Assembly: GCA_037074705.1 (NCBI GenBank)
Contig: CM073590.1
Coordinates: 165,414,746 to 165,478,745, forward strand
Length of the DNA: 64,000 bases
Reading direction: 5' to 3'
Source: Zhengitettix transpicula
Lineage: Eukaryota; Arthropoda; Insecta; Orthoptera; Tetrigidae
Shown one piece after another: positions 1-13,295 of this stretch (position 1 is the stretch's first letter; the number at the start of each line of letters is the position of its first letter). Under the pieces are notes generated by a model. The model saw nothing but the letters and a program-made list of their open reading frames with translations. It was not told the origin of the DNA and searched no databases. Made by a program: the position numbers and the translations under genes.

Positions 1-840
1 CGAATCGGATGATAATATATTTTTGGTTGTTTATATGTTCAGAATATAGTTTTTGGACTAACTCCACAATCTCTACACACAATATTTTGCTACGATGTAC
101 GTATAAGGATGAAATTACATTAGAACATTATTATACTTTTAATCTACGGGAAAATATTTGTTTTTGTATTTAACAGGATAGCAGAATGCCGAGTATATAA
201 TTATAGCAATTGTGGTTCGGGTTCACTTGTAAATGTTAACGTGTAGTGTGTACTGTTTATTGAGTTAAGTAAATTGTGGTTTGAGTTTAGTTTTATAATA
301 ATGGAGTTTGCTTAATTATTGCTATTAGAGAATATCTTGAAAGGCGTGCTTCTTCATATCAAATTGAATTTTGACAGATTGATGAATATCTTGTCTAGAG
401 AGACAACGTTAAATAGTATTAAAAAAATAAATCATACACAGCCTTTTCAAGTCAGGAAAGGGTTTGTAATTGAAGAAATATAGTATCGTGGCTGTTTGCG
501 ACCTCTTCAGGTATATGAAGTTTTTCACTACAAAACAAAGATAATACAATAATTAAAATAAAATGTCTATTTTGTTGATAACATAAAATAAAAATTAGGT
601 GGACTTACAAATTTTGATAATCAGAGGCTTACTTCCTTGACTTCTGTGGTTGAAATGCACAAAACTCAGTTACATTGTCGAGTGAGATTTACAAGGGAAC
701 AATTTAGAATTTATAAATTATTGCAATATATAAATTAAAGAATTACAAAAGCAAATTATCATTAATGTTATTCAAATTGTCATTTTTTAAATGTATTTTA
801 TACTTTTTTTATATTAATTGCCGTTTTGTTTTATCTAATA
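1..840. other. AT-rich stretch, no gene recognised
   Basis: No open frame of useful length, splice-flanked exon or recognisable repeat end was found here. The stretch ends at the start of the first family T repeat. Confidence 0.5.
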
Positions 841-1432
841 CTAGCTGGGTGCCCGGCGTTGCCCGAGATGTCATTATCTATAACCATCCATAACACTCCA
901 ATTTTGGTTACTTTTGCGCTATTTTTATGTAAAGATCCTCGAACCCTATCCCTAAATGTGCTCACCTCCCATTACGAAGGGGGATGAAGTCATTGACTAA
1001 ATATATCGCCAGTTTTTACATGTTAGAAGATGACCACCCCCACAAATATGCGATAATGAAAAATAATGTATTCCACGCAAAAATCGACCGATTACATTGT
1101 CTGAAAAATTATTCCCTCGCCCAACAACTCTTAAACCCGTCGCGTTACCCAGGTTGTCACAATTAGATTCAGCGACATTCATAGTCTCGGAATTGATTCG
1201 ATTCTCGGTTGTTTTTGCGGGATTTTATTGAACGTACCTCCACCCCACCCCTAAGCTTGCTCACCTCACAGGGGTTAAATTATACACAAACAACATCGGT
1301 ATAAATACTATCAAAGTAATTAACCCCAGTTAATAATTATCGCAAATATCGACCGTTTAACATGTTTAAAAGTTTTCACCCCCGACCACTCCCGCTTCGG
1401 GGACTTAAACGGTCAAGTTTAATGTCATAATT

Positions 1433-2350
1433 AAACTCAGTGACAATCCTGATAGTTTCTGGCTTATTTTTATCTAATGCTACTTCCACGCCAACCCTTA
1501 AGGGTGCACCCTTCCGAGTCCGAAAGGGGTTGAAATTACACACAGAGAACATGTAGGGAAATTTTATTAATCTAATTCATCCCGAAATATATTTAATTGA
1601 CGAAAAAAAAGCCGGCCAACTCATCCCAACCCAGCCGATACCCGCGCGTTGTCCAGATTGTCATAAATAAATTCAGCGACATCCATTACCTTCGATTTGA
1701 CTCGAATCTCGGTTGTTTTCCCGTTATTTTCAAGGAAATTAATTAAACTCAGTGACAATCTCGATAGTTTCTGGTTTCTTTTTATGTAATGCTACTTCAC
1801 ACCCACCCTTAAATGTGCACCCTTATGAGTCCGAAAGGGGTTGAAATTATACACAGAGAACATGTAGGGAAATTTTATTAATGTAATTCATCCCGAAATA
1901 TATTTAATCGACGCAAAAAACAGCCTGTCAACGCATCCCAACCCAGCCGATACCCGCGCGTTGTCCAGATTGTCATAAATAAATTCAGGGACATCCATTA
2001 CCTTCGATTTGACTCGAATCTCGGTTGTTTTCCCGTTATTTTCAAGGAAATTAATTAAACTCAGTGACAATCCCGATAGTTTCTGGTTTCTTTTTATGTA
2101 ATGCTGCTTCACGCCCACCCTTATGATTCCGAAAGGGCTTGAAATTATACATAGAGAACATGTAGGGAAATTTTATTAATCTAATTCATCCCGAAATATA
2201 TTTAATTGACGCAAAAAACAGCCGGTCAACTCATCCCAACCCAGCCGATACCCGCGCGTTGTCCAGATTGTCATAAATAAATTAAGGGACATCCATTACC
2301 TTCGATTTGACTCGAATATCGGTTGCTTTTCCCGTTATTTTCAAAAAATC
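1433..2350 (+). repeat. Tandem array, 312-bp unit, about three copies
   Basis: The marker AAACTCAGTGACAATC occurs at 1433, 1745 and 2057, an exact spacing of 312 bp. The following phrases repeat in the same order: GATAGTTTCTGG, ACACAGAGAACATGTAGGG (atagagaac in the third copy), CATCCCGAAATATATTTAAT, and GATACCCGCGCGTTGTCCAG. Units differ by only a few substitutions, so the expansion looks recent relative to the rest of the element. Confidence 0.85.
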
Positions 2351-2689
2351 CCCTCCAGCCCCACCCCTATCATGCCTACAAACAACATCGGTAGAAATAC
2401 TATCAACGTCAATGGTCCCGGCATTTATTTATTCTACGCTAATTTCGATGATTTAACATGTTAGAAAATTTCCATCCCATCCACTCCCGCCCATTGGGGC
2501 TAAATGGCCAATTTGATGCTATAATTGAACTGGCGACATCCATAACCTTGGATTTGACTCCAATCTCGGTTGTATTCGCGTTATTTTATTGCAGCGTTCC
2601 TCACCCCAACACCTAAAAGTGCTCTACTGATAATCGCGACCCGCTTCTGGGGGTGGTAGACGCGTCTCACCCCAACAGTCGGTAGAAAC

Positions 2690-4530
2690 ACTATCAATAT
2701 CTGTGACTCCTAAAAATATTTATCCGGCTGAAATATCGACTGTTTTAGCATGTTTAAATTTTTCAACCCCCGTCCGCCCCCGCTTCTGAAGGTGGTAGAC
2801 GCGTCTCACCCCGACAGTGTTTGTTTCCTGGTCGCAAAGAACACGTGTACGAAATTTGGTGAAATTTCATCCACCGGTATAGATTTGTATTCTCCACCCC
2901 AAACGGTAGGGGTGCTCTTTCCCCAGAGTGTAGAGGTTGAAAATTATATTCAGATATCATCAGTGGAAACACAATAAATATCTTTGACCCCTAAAAATAT
3001 TTGACAGACTGAAATATCGACTGTTTAAGCATGTATAAATATTTCCACCCCCGTCCACCCCAGCTTCTGGGGGTGGTAGACGCGTCTCACCCCGACAGTG
3101 TTTGTTTCCTGGTCGCAAAGAACACGTGTACGAAATTTGGTGAAATTTTCTCCAGCGGTGTATGTATGTATAACGAACATACAAATATACAAATATACAA
3201 AGTTACAAATATACATACATACATACACTCATTTTTATTTATAAAATTATACGTCGTTATTAATGGAAACAACATCGGTTAAAATAGTATGAACAACACC
3301 ACCCCTAAATCTGCTACTTTCCCGTAGTGGAAAGGGTTGAATTTTTACTCATATCACTTCGGTAGAAACACTATAAATCTATTTTACCCATAAACACATA
3401 ACATTTTGGCAGTTTTAGAATAATAGACAATTCTCACCCCCAGCCCTAAGCAAGCTCACCACTAATGTCTAAAGGGATTTATATTTTCAACAACATACGT
3501 TGAAATAGTATTCACGTAATTCTCCTCCAAGAACGCGCAAGAACTGACTATTTATCTCCCCTTCCAAACTCCACCCTTTCGGGTTAAATGGGCAATTAAA
3601 AATATTTATCCGAAGTAAACCCACTGACATCCATAACCTTCGATTTGACTCCAAACTCGGTTGTATTCGCGTTATTTTTCTGTAAAGCAACTCCACCCCA
3701 AACCCTAAGGGTGCCCTTTTCCCAGGGCGTAGGAGATGAATATTATATTCAGATAACATCGGTAGAAACACAATCAATATCTTTGACCCCAAAAATATTT
3801 ATCCAAATCCAATACCTGCTGTTTCAGCATGTTTAAGTATTTCAACCCCCGTCCACCCCCGCTTCTGGGGTTGGTAGACGCGTCTCACCCCGACAGTGTT
3901 GTTTTCCTGGTCGCAAAGAACCCGTGTACGAAATTTGGTGAAATTTGCTCCAGCGGTAAAGATTTGTATTCTCCACCCCAAACGCTAGGGGTGCTCTTTC
4001 CCCAGGCTGTCGAGGTTGAAAATTATATTCTGATATCATCAGTGGAAAGACTATAAATATCTTTGACCCCTAAAAATATTTATCCGACTGAAATATCGAC
4101 TGTTTTAGCATGTTCAAATATTTCCACCCCCGTCCACCCCCGCTTCAGGGGGTGGTAGGCGCGTCTCACCCCAACAGTATTGTTTTCCTGGTCGCAAAGA
4201 ACACGTGTACGAAATTTGTTGAAATTTGATCCACCGGTATAGATTTGTATTCTTCACCCCAAACCCTAAGGGTGCCCTTTTCCCAGGGTGTAGGGGATGA
4301 AAATTATATTCAGAAAACATCGGTAGAAACACCATAAATATCTTGGACCCCTAAAAATTATTATCCGACTAAAATAACGGCTGTTTTAGCAGGTTTAAAT
4401 ATTTCAACCCCCAAGCACCCCCGCTTCTGGGGGTGGTAGACATGTCTCACCCCGACAGTGTTTGTTTCCTGGTCGTAAAGAACACGTGTACGAAATTTGG
4501 TGAATTTTGCTCTACCGGTGTAGATTTGTA
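2690..4530 (+). repeat. Tandem array, unit of about 283 bp
   Basis: A second unit type begins with an AGCATGTWTAAATATTTC-like phrase followed by CACCCCGACAGTGTTTG, CCTGGTCGCAAAGAACACG and TGTACGAAATTTGGTGAAAT. Unit starts fall near 2749, 3029, 3827, 4111 and 4396, giving spacings of about 280-285 bp, with an interruption by diverged family T sequence between 3180 and 3780. It shares short phrases (ACATCGGTAGAAA, CATCCATAACCTTCGATTTG) with the 312-bp unit, so both probably derive from one ancestral monomer. Confidence 0.8.
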
Positions 4531-4695
4531 TAACGAACATACAAATATACAAACAAACATACAAACAAACATACAAACAAACAAACATACAAACATACAT
4601 ACACTCTTTTTTATTTATAAGATCAGTTCACTCATTAACCTAGATAAATAATTCCTTTCTTCATCCAAAATTCATACATTACACCAATATATGTT

Positions 4696-4765
4696 ATGAT
4701 CAATAAGAAAGATACCCAAAATACAGACAAAATAAGTGATAATATAAATACCACGCAACGTTTCT
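4696..4765 (-). repeat. Family HH arm fragment
   Basis: Read on the minus strand this is GAAACGTTGCGTGG followed by TATTTATATTATCACTTATT and TTGTCTGTATTTTGG. It matches the right arms of the copies at 8455-8625 and 46563-46762. The upstream core is cut short (GAAGAAACG), so only one arm remains. Confidence 0.65.
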
Positions 4766-4769
4766 TCAT

Positions 4770-5261
4770 ATTTTATGATTACTTAAGAAAATATGTTTTG
4801 TTAAAACAGACTTATTTTGAATATTACTATATATACATTGTCGTAATTAAAAGGCAATCAGGAATTAATAATTAAAGAAATTTTGGACTTGAATTGTTAG
4901 CGGTAAAAACTCTCAAATTACACACAAGAATATAACAGGTCTAAAGTATTGTAGACTGTTGGCGCGCTGAATGCAATTTTTAAGTCAGTCAGCGATGAAA
5001 TACAGTGGAAAGCGGTTGTTATAGAAAGAGGCCAGACGTCGTCAAAGTATTGCAAAATAAAGTTGTTGAATTAAAGCAGAGTGTAGTAAGATATTGCAGC
5101 GAAAAGATTGCAGAGTATACCAGTAGCATGAGATCATATGCTCAATATTCAACAAAAGTTGCCACAAAGTTTGAAACTTTATAGTAATAATTAAAAGGTA
5201 AATAAATGTAACCGGTTATTGTAAATAAATTTAATTAAAACCAAAATATTATTAACAACTA
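4770..5261. other. Unassigned AT-rich stretch
   Basis: No gene or splice-flanked exon is visible. Slightly richer sequence at 4960-5150 carries no recognised motif. Confidence 0.4.
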
Positions 5262-6158
5262 GCTAGGTGCCCGGCGTTGCCCGTGTCTTATTTATATAAA
5301 CCCGAAAAAGAATTTAATTCTATATTAATCTTTAGTCAAGAAGACAACCTAAATCTAACTATTCCTAGTTCCGTACACAATTTCGACCAATAGTGCTTTA
5401 ATTGAACAGCTATAAAATACATTGAATTTTATTGCATCAATCTCAACAAACATACCTCCGAATTTCTTTATCAATACATAAATATACTGCATTAATTTAA
5501 TAGCTATAAGATACATAGAATTTAATTGCATAATAGCAACAAACATACCATCGTTATTCTTTTGAAATATAATTCTCCGCGAACAAATAATTGTCAGTAA
5601 GTCTTCAGACAGTACTTCTTGAGTATTGCAGGATATAATTGTCCATCAGTATTCGCACATTACGAAGGATTGAAGTGATCAAATTGATAGCTACATTCCA
5701 AACGTAAAGAAATGGTGGCCATATTGCACTCACTAAATTAACTAACATTTTCCGCAACGATTGTAAAGTATTTTGTATTGTTTTTTATTATCACTCGATG
5801 GAGTATTACTGGATAGAATTATACTTTTATTCAATGAAAATATTTCTGCTTCATTTCATTACGGAAAAATCGAACTATTTCCTTTGTTCGTCGCGTAGTA
5901 ACGTCTCTCTCTGTCGCGTGATGTCATGATATATTGGCGCGCAGTAATTTATCACTTAATGATCACTTTTTAAAATTATAATTCTTTTCACATTTATGCT
6001 AGTGGTTTGTCACCCCACAGTACCGGTTCTCGATTTTGGCAGAATACGTATACCAATTTTTGTTGCATTCTGTCCACGCGATAAAATTTGTATAAAGAAC
6101 AACGTAAATACATACATACATACATACATACAAATATACATCCTTTTTTATTATATAG
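5262..6158 (+). mobile_element. Family T repeat, short copy
   Basis: It opens with CTAGCTAGGTGCCCGGCGTT and closes with a CATA-repeat microsatellite (6108-6138) followed by TTTTTTATTATATAGATT. It lacks the tandem arrays of the first copy, and its interior is AT-rich and diverged. Near the 3' end, GTTTGTCACCCCACAGTACC and TTTGTATAAAGAACAAC correspond loosely to the last unit of the long copy. Confidence 0.7.
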
Positions 6159-8454
6159 ATTAATTTTTTTATAATTTTATAGTGTCGTATGTACAACACC
6201 AAAGAGCAGATGCTTCAATAGAAATTGGCCCTCACGTTAAACTCAGGTAAATAGTAATATTAATGTAGCTAGAATATTTCCAGGGTTTCATATTTCTCTC
6301 TTCGTCAGTGCCATGTATTTCAAAGCACGTAATTTTTCGTTTCGTGAATTCAGGTTCTCTCATCGACATGCAGAGTGTCATGAGTTGAAAATAAGTAGAA
6401 TATTGTATCATACAGCCATTACCCTTTTCTTGTGATCATTAAAGAGTTAATTTTGAACTGTAGATTTAATTTTGTACACTATCACGTACACACATAACGT
6501 TGAAAATATATTGCTATGTGCATTCATTATCGTTTTATAATAACATGTTATGTGATATAAATAATCATATTAAAATAAATTAAGGGAATGAAACCTATCT
6601 ATGATTGTAGCAGCTCAACTTGGTATCACTGTGGTAAAAGCCAAAAGTGTGCAAATGATATTCCGAAATGGCAGCCACGTTCGATTTTGGAGCTGGCTTT
6701 TTTCAGCCCAAGAGAGCGAAGGAAGGAGGAGCAATGATCGGCGATGAAAATAGTGGCCGCTTTGGCTGTATTTGGGCGCTTTATCGCTCTAACGGAGCGC
6801 AATACACACGGTTGGCTGTCCTGCTTGTTTGATGTTCGAGCTGTTGGCAGAGCGTGCTGCGACAGCGACGCCCAGGATATCGCCCTTCTTCACCTTAACG
6901 CCCCCCCCCCCCAAATCACAATCTTCCCCATCCAGCGACCCACTTCGTTCCGTCATTGACTCTAATGAAATTTCGGTAATGAAGCACAAGAACGTCTTCT
7001 CCGACATTTTCGCGTCAAAACTTGTGGAGAGACATTTGGAACATAGGGACAAATCATATTCCATCATGTGCAAATAGCACGTCTTGCTCGTAAATGATTG
7101 CTCCCCTACAGAAACATGTGCATGTTCATAAAGATTCCAAAAAGATTATAATTTCAATAACGAAATTCAAACTCATGTACAACAGTGATAAATGTACAGT
7201 GTGTGGTTCTATTTTCGATTTTGATCGTGAATTCTGGATTAAAAGGTTATTTCCATACTCCGTCCTCCGCCCCCCCCCCTGTTTTTTTCAAAAAACAACA
7301 ATATGAATAACAATTAAGAGTAACCTGATAAAATTTTAATCCATAAATTCATGATGGTGAAGTGAAAGACGTTACTGTGAAAAAGTATTAGTATAGTGAA
7401 GTGAACTTATATGCGCGATAAATTTGAATAAATAGTATCAATTTGGCTCAAGAGAATGATGACTACCTGAATCTATATAGAATCTTATATTGTAACTTTT
7501 AAGTGATTTATTTTTTTCGAGTTACATTCACGTCTGACTATACAATATTTTATAAAAATTTTTTTATTGAATTGTGTTTCAACTATTATATTGTATTTTC
7601 TGAGTGATTTTCACGATTGACTAGAATGTATTTTTGAGTCATTTTAATTGTTTATTACATTGAGTTTTCAATTACTTTTTTTTGACAATTTGAAAATCTC
7701 ATATTTTATTGTGATTATATGAGGATTATTATAAATGACCACACCACTCTATTTTGTTGGCAATAATTCTGATACGATTCGAAAGGCTACTGTAGGGTGT
7801 TCTATACCCTTAGAAGGAGAAGCCATTGAAGAGGAAAATATGGGCGAATAAAATATCTGTTCACCTTCAGAGATACTGCAGGAGTGCAACTACAATGGTA
7901 GATCTAGTTCAAACAGTTCATCTGAGGGTCTCAGATTTATAATTGTCACTATTTGATTAACCGTTTAGATATCTTCCGAATCATAATATGCTGCATTAAT
8001 GGTTTCTGCTCAGCATGTGTTAAAGCTTGTGTGAGATAAAACCAACCTCGTTTATTTATCGATTTTCACAACATTGAAGCGTCAGCACAAATTGGTCTGT
8101 ACATTTCATGCATGTTTCAGCATTTTTCGTGTTTATTTTCCCGCAAATCATGGACACAGCAACACAGCAGGCTTGTATGTTATTAGTTGGTCGGTTGCTC
8201 TTTCAACAGCTATGTGGTCGCACTTGTGGTTACATGCAGTTTTTTTTTTAACTGCAGCTATTTGGAGGGGTGAGGAAATTGAATACTGGGGGTTGATTCA
8301 AGTTATTAGTCCATGATAACCATTGCATAAGCAGTTTGCTAATAATTATATACAAGTGATCAGTTCCACTTGGATATATTTATAGTTTATATACTTGTAT
8401 GGAATATAAGCTAAGATTATTCCCAGTAAACATGTTATTAGACTATTAGTCTAA
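6159..8454. other. Unassigned region with a GC-richer patch at 6660-7080
   Basis: The region is mostly AT-rich noncoding sequence. The patch at 6660-7080 is much richer in G+C and contains 12 consecutive C (6901-6912); a run of 10 C lies at 7270-7279. An open frame of 94 codons reads through the patch on the minus strand (6789-7073), but it includes glycine codons made by the C-run and matches no family I recognise. Possible readings are a promoter-type islet, a decayed exon or a repeat fragment. Confidence 0.35.
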
Positions 8455-8625
8455 AAAGCTTTTGAGTTTTGTCAACTGACTACTGCAGTTGTCTCGCTCT
8501 AGGCTTTTAGCACCTGAAGAAAGGGAACAAGGATGCCAGAAACGTTGTGTGGTATTTATATTATCAATTCTTTTGCCTGCATTTGTCTATCGTTCTTATC
8601 ATTAATTTTCAATCAGACGTAAATT
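8455..8625 (+). repeat. Family HH repeat copy with hammerhead-like core
   Basis: It shares GTTGTCTCGCTCTAGGC-like and TTAGCACCTGAAGAAAGGGA sequence with 46640-46675, and the right arm GAAACGTTGTGTGGTATTTA continuing TATTATC. The core reads CTGAAGA (8514-8520), an 18-base segment, then GAAAC (8539-8543). The element ends near TTAATTTTCAATC. Unlike the copy at 46563-46762, a matching left arm is not evident upstream. Confidence 0.7.
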
Positions 8626-11600
8626 TTTCATTACTTCCATATGGTTAACAGTCGGAAATAGACTTATTCATCACAACCTTAAATGAAAGTTTTATTTATC
8701 CAATTAACAAAGGATTACTATGACAATATTTTTTAAATAAAAGATGAAAATTATTCTGACTTGAATAAATGTAAGTCACTCAAATTTATTATATAAATAT
8801 ACATAATATTCATAACGTTATTTCCCTATGAACAGTTGACTTCCAAACAAATAAATTTTGTATAACATGGTCACTTAATTAATTAACAAAATATAAAGAA
8901 AACAGAAAATTTAAACTTTTCCCCACTACATTCAGCGCCGAAATGAGATAAATGCTATTCGAACAAAGCACAAAACTTACATTGATGTAACTGATTATTT
9001 AAAACACAAGATGACAACTTTCAAAATATCAAGTATTACATGATTTTAAACCACAATAAAACAGAATCATACATGAAATTTGAATTTTGTGTATCAGTTT
9101 TCACATTTATTGAATTTATACTGGACCTAATATGCAGCATTTCGTTCATCAAGCGAGGATAATAATTATATTAAACATCTAAAAATTATATATTTATTCA
9201 ATCAATTTTGTGATTATTCAGTCATACATATTTTGTTACACAGTTTTTTTTTATCCAAATGGAGTTTAAAATTTGCAAAATGTTCTTGAATTCTACTTCG
9301 CTAGGCTTTACAACGAAACACAAAAATTATATTACTATATGATGTAAATATAATCCTTACACCATAATTGGCAAACAGGTTGATAAATTTAAATTGAACT
9401 TGTATGTACTTCAAAATTGTATTTTCTAGATTTAGTCCTCAGATTTTTAACCATTTGTCGTTATGGGTGAATTGTTTTTATATATCAATGAGTTTTATCT
9501 ACTTTTAATACGTTTGTTAATAAAACTGGGCAGGTAAGAAGTTAAAAATTGTATGCTAAAATTTTGTTCAAATAATTCATCGTGGGATTTGCGGTGAGAT
9601 AATTTTTAAACTAAATTAAAAACCATAGTTGATTTGGTTTGTATGGGTGACTCGAATAAAAATTTAATATTCTACCTTAATAAGTAGATTTAAACCAATT
9701 CCTGAAAACTTGAAGATAGAAACTTATTTTAAGGAAGAAACATTTAGGGTTTTATGTAAAGTTAAATTATTAATTTCTGACTTACGGCTGTTACTTTAAA
9801 AATAATTTATAACTCGTAGAAATATTAAATAATAATAATTATTGTTGTCTTTGCGATTTCATTGTTCTAGTGAAAATGTTCATACAAATGTGAATTGATT
9901 GTTATGTCTGTTTGGTAATATCTTTCTCTATTTCATTATACGCTTGTGTTAATGGGAGTGCTTTTAAGTTTTTTATAAGTTTTAACTAGCTGAATACAAT
10001 GGTACACTTTCAGTGAAATGCAGGCTGCTGTCGAGAGTCTACGTTTGATGGGCTATAAATGTGAGATGAGTGCAGTACGAGCACGTCCATTGTCTTCCTG
10101 AAACAATCCCGGTTATAGTATTCTGCGTTCAGGATGGCCGCCGGTTTGATTACTAAATACACACATTACCCAGATAATTTATGGCTATACCCTATCACAG
10201 ATTTCGAAAGAATTCACACACTGTATAAAATATGTTGCGTCCTGTTGTGGTTCCGCACTACAAATATTGGAATTTACGAATTATTTGAACAAGAAAAATT
10301 GTTTTTAATAAAATAAATAAATTTGTCAATAAAGTTAGAATGAACTGTTATTTAATAAAATTAATTTGAGATTTACAAACTAATGTTTCGTCCAAATTTT
10401 AAATCCCAGTATGAGGCTCAGTCCGTACATTCCATAATTTCTTTATTTGCTCTTCTTTGAATCCAAATTCAATTTCAACAAAACTATGAAAAGTTTTTAT
10501 TTGTATCGTAATTTAGGTAAAAAATATATTCTCTGAAGAGATCCCAAAAATGGGACTAAACGTTATATTTCTTTCTTTCTTTGCACTTTCCTGAGATGCA
10601 ATTCTGGAACTGCATTAATAACTAATTGGCTAATTTTAATTTTATATTAATGTCAGATAAATTTCAATTTAAGAATTGGTTTGTTTATATTCGATAAGTG
10701 TAGTGGTACCGTCAGTTGTATATAATTTAATATTTGATACTTGGTTTATCAACCTGCTCAGATATTTGTCCTAACGTTAGTAATAATAATTTTATATTAT
10801 TATAATAATATTATAAAAATTACAATATATTTATATATGCAGTCGGCGACGATGAAAGTCACGGGAACGTGCTCTGACAAAATTTGAGCCTGTTTATAAA
10901 CGAGAATATCTCAATAGCTTTGGAAAGTCTATGTCAAAATTTGTTGAAAACAATATCGTAATGTCGGTAAATGCGGTATTTAAATATAATTGTTCAATTT
11001 AATTTTTGATTTAATGAAAACCTATTTTACAATATATCTGGTTATAGTCCTTGAAATCAGTTTTCTCGGAGTTAATTTATACTGGAGCAATATTTTATTT
11101 CTAAATCTTTTAATATCGTTGCCTATAAGTAATTATACATTTTCAATACTAAGTGTCTACAGTGAAGCATTAACTCTTTTTCGCTTTGGTAAATATGGAT
11201 ATAATAAATATAAATTAGCTTACCCTACTCCTTACATAACAAAAATTAATTGTCTTCCTGCAAGTCCAGTACTTGCAATTCAAAGTTTCATATAAATGCC
11301 AGTTTAAAATTTAACTCATATAATTATTTGATAACTTAATGGAGAATTACCGTTGTGTGAATATAAATCCATCAAGTTGACACGTCTCCGTAGGTTAATG
11401 TTATTGAAGGGCGAGTTAATCGATCGCGTGTAAATTTCCTCTTTGTGGGTTTGTTGGCAAGCAAATGTTTTGTGACAGACTGACAGTTCGGAAACACCTG
11501 TTTAACGACTTCTAGACTCCTGCGTTTCATTTTATGGAGACAATAAAAATATACGAGCCAGAGACGGAATGGCGAAGGAATACATTGAGAATAAACGTAT

Positions 11601-12540
11601 GAAAATTTAAAGCAAGCGCCCGACATAATCAGCTATAAACCAGGAGAATATTTTGGCTAACAAAGAGTTTATGAGTGGACCAAGGGAATAATTTATGTTT
11701 TATTGGTGTTATTAAATATACGAAATTGTCGTAAGTATAAAATAAAAGTTCATGAATAAGAGAAGAGTTTTTTGCTTGACCAGCAGATATTTCTTACAAT
11801 CAGCAATTTTAACATGATATTCGTCTAAATTAAATATATATTTAGTTTTCTCCGATTTTAATTGTTCTCATAAAGGTAAATAATCGACTGAACAATTGTT
11901 TTCGGAAAAAGTAAAAGAAGTTAGAGTTTACTCCAAACTGAAGTGCAAGTGACGCCTTGAAATATAGGCAACATGGAACAACAATTTAAAAAAATATATA
12001 TTTTTTTCTCGTATAAATCAATTGTTTCAAATGTTGGTGAATAAACGTCCGTATACATCGGAAAGTCTTTTAAATTGAGTACTTTTAATATAGATAAATA
12101 GTGAACAAGCAATTGTTTTATTTATATTTTAATTATTTGTTCGTTTAAACGCACTTAATTTAATTTATAATTTTACGCGTAAGTGGTCTCCTTAATATGT
12201 GATTATATTCTAAATATATCATATGTCATAATTTCAATAAACATATCAGTTTGGAGTTTTGGTAAAAGTACTTTATATTTGATATTTTATCGGCGTCTAT
12301 ATATTCTCCGTTTTTATATGTGGTAAAAGTATAGACATATAGACCATATTTTTATGTATTAAAATGTGTGTTTTGCGATTGGCGTAGATACCGGTGACAG
12401 TTTGACAAACAAATATAGAAATAAATAATACATATGCGAATTTATAGCAAGTCTTAGATTTTCCACACTTCTAAGCACCTCACTAGAACAAAGAGAAACA
12501 AGAAAAACACTTATTATTAGTATCTTTAAAATTCCTCCAT
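8626..12540. other. AT-rich noncoding stretch
   Basis: No gene is recognised. A hammerhead-like motif lies at 10533-10561 and is listed separately. Small GC-richer patches occur at 10005-10135 and 11370-11630; the second carries an 84-codon minus-strand open frame with no recognisable domain or splice signal. Confidence 0.45.
10533..10561 (+). ncRNA. Hammerhead-like core, degenerate
   Basis: CTGAAGA (10533-10539) is followed by a hairpin (GATCCC, AAAAAT loop, GGGAC) and then TAAAC instead of GAAAC. The stem closes next to the core as expected for helix II, but the G12-equivalent base is T, which should abolish cleavage. A related decayed form (CTAAAGA, ATCCC/GGGG stem, AAAAC) lies at 32010-32038. 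Confidence 0.4.
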
Positions 12541-12542
12541 CT

Positions 12543-12780
12543 ATTAGACACGGGTAGCTCATTCGTAGAGCTTCAACGCGGCAAGCATAGGTCCTGGGTT
12601 CGATTCCAGATCCGGTAGAAAAATTTCCAAACTGATACTTTAATTCAATTTAATTTCATGGCCTCTATGACTTGATTGTGAAAGTTTTCTCTTTATTCTT
12701 GAATTGAAAATTATAACAACCCTTCATCAATTTACAAATAAAATCTGTCCTTCATGAGGTTTTATAATTTACGCCATGTA
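12543..12780 (+). mobile_element. tRNA-derived SINE
   Basis: The head contains an A-box-like segment (GGTAGCTCATTCGTAGAG, 12553-12570) and a consensus B box (GGTTCGATTCC, 12597-12607), the internal promoter elements of tRNA genes. The body (AATTTAATTTCATGGCCTCT, then ATGACTTG) matches 63244-63275. The tRNA cloverleaf is incomplete and is fused to an unrelated body, so it is a SINE rather than a tRNA gene. Confidence 0.75.
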
Positions 12781-12799
12781 AGAATTATGATTTAGTAAA

Positions 12800-13000
12800 A
12801 AATTGTAGGTCTAATGGATGTAGGAATGTCGCACCGGATCTGGTGTCTAGATGAGAAGCTCAGTTAGTAGGGCTTCCGTTCGATTATTATTTATTTTATA
12901 GGGAGAAAAATTGTACGCTTTACTTCACGAACCCTTTTTGTTCCTGAAGATTTGTCGCAAAGATGGTGGCAGGGAAATTATTACACTTCTCGATGAGTTT
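12800..13000 (+). mobile_element. Diverged tRNA-derived SINE copy
   Basis: TAATGGATGTAGGAATGTCG, then CACCGGATC, parallels TAATAGATGGAGGAATTTCA, then CATCGGATC, at 63130-63160. The region GAGAAGCTCAGTTAGTAGGG with GTTCGATTA resembles decayed A and B boxes. It lies just downstream of the SINE at 12543, and the 3' limit is uncertain. Confidence 0.5.
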
Positions 13001-13295
13001 ATAAAGAAAAATTTTATTTCATTTAAGTGAAATTTGTAAAGCGGAAATAATTATTTACTTTCAATTAAGAACAATGAATATTTAAAACAATGAATATTGA
13101 GAACGCATTTACAAGTAATATATATATAAGATTCGTCTCTGATTCATTGTGAAGTTACACAATTCCACTTCCTTAGTGTTCATCCGTAAATTCGACCTAT
13201 AAGGGGTAATTATTGGAAAATTATCTGCAAAAGGAAAGTTCGAATCCATATTTTGCAAAAAAATTTCTCAAATAGAATGCTGCACACAAACATAT

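Larger units (their letters stand above)
841..4620 (+). mobile_element. Family T repeat, long copy
   Basis: The element opens with CTAGCTGGGTGCCCGGCGTT, continuing TGCCCG, and ends in TACAAA/CATA microsatellites just before TTTATTTATAAGATC. The same opening and the same type of microsatellite end recur at 5262-6158, and the opening recurs at 32447. The interior is C-rich on the plus strand and consists of two blocks of tandem repeats, listed separately, plus an internal microsatellite near 3178-3228. No transposase or reverse transcriptase could be read. Small open frames inside it (for example 2750-2977 and 3829-4056) translate the tandem unit and look non-coding. From memory, CCCGGCGTTGCCCG-type openings are common in arthropod repeats, but I cannot place the class, which could be a SINE, a LINE 3' end or a non-autonomous element. 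The internal microsatellite near 3180-3240 could mean that two copies are fused. Confidence 0.75.

Noticed and set aside
2750..4335. Repeated short open frames with similar peptides (for example HPDSVCFLVAKNTCTKFGE)
   Set aside because: The similarity comes from the tandem DNA unit. Frames exist on both strands and break at different places.
841..4620. CRISPR-like or satellite array
   Set aside because: Units of about 283-312 bp without unique spacers, inside a transposable repeat in a eukaryotic genome, do not fit a CRISPR array.
12553..12607. Possible tRNA gene
   Set aside because: A and B boxes are present, but the cloverleaf is incomplete and the downstream body is shared with another locus, so it is a SINE head.
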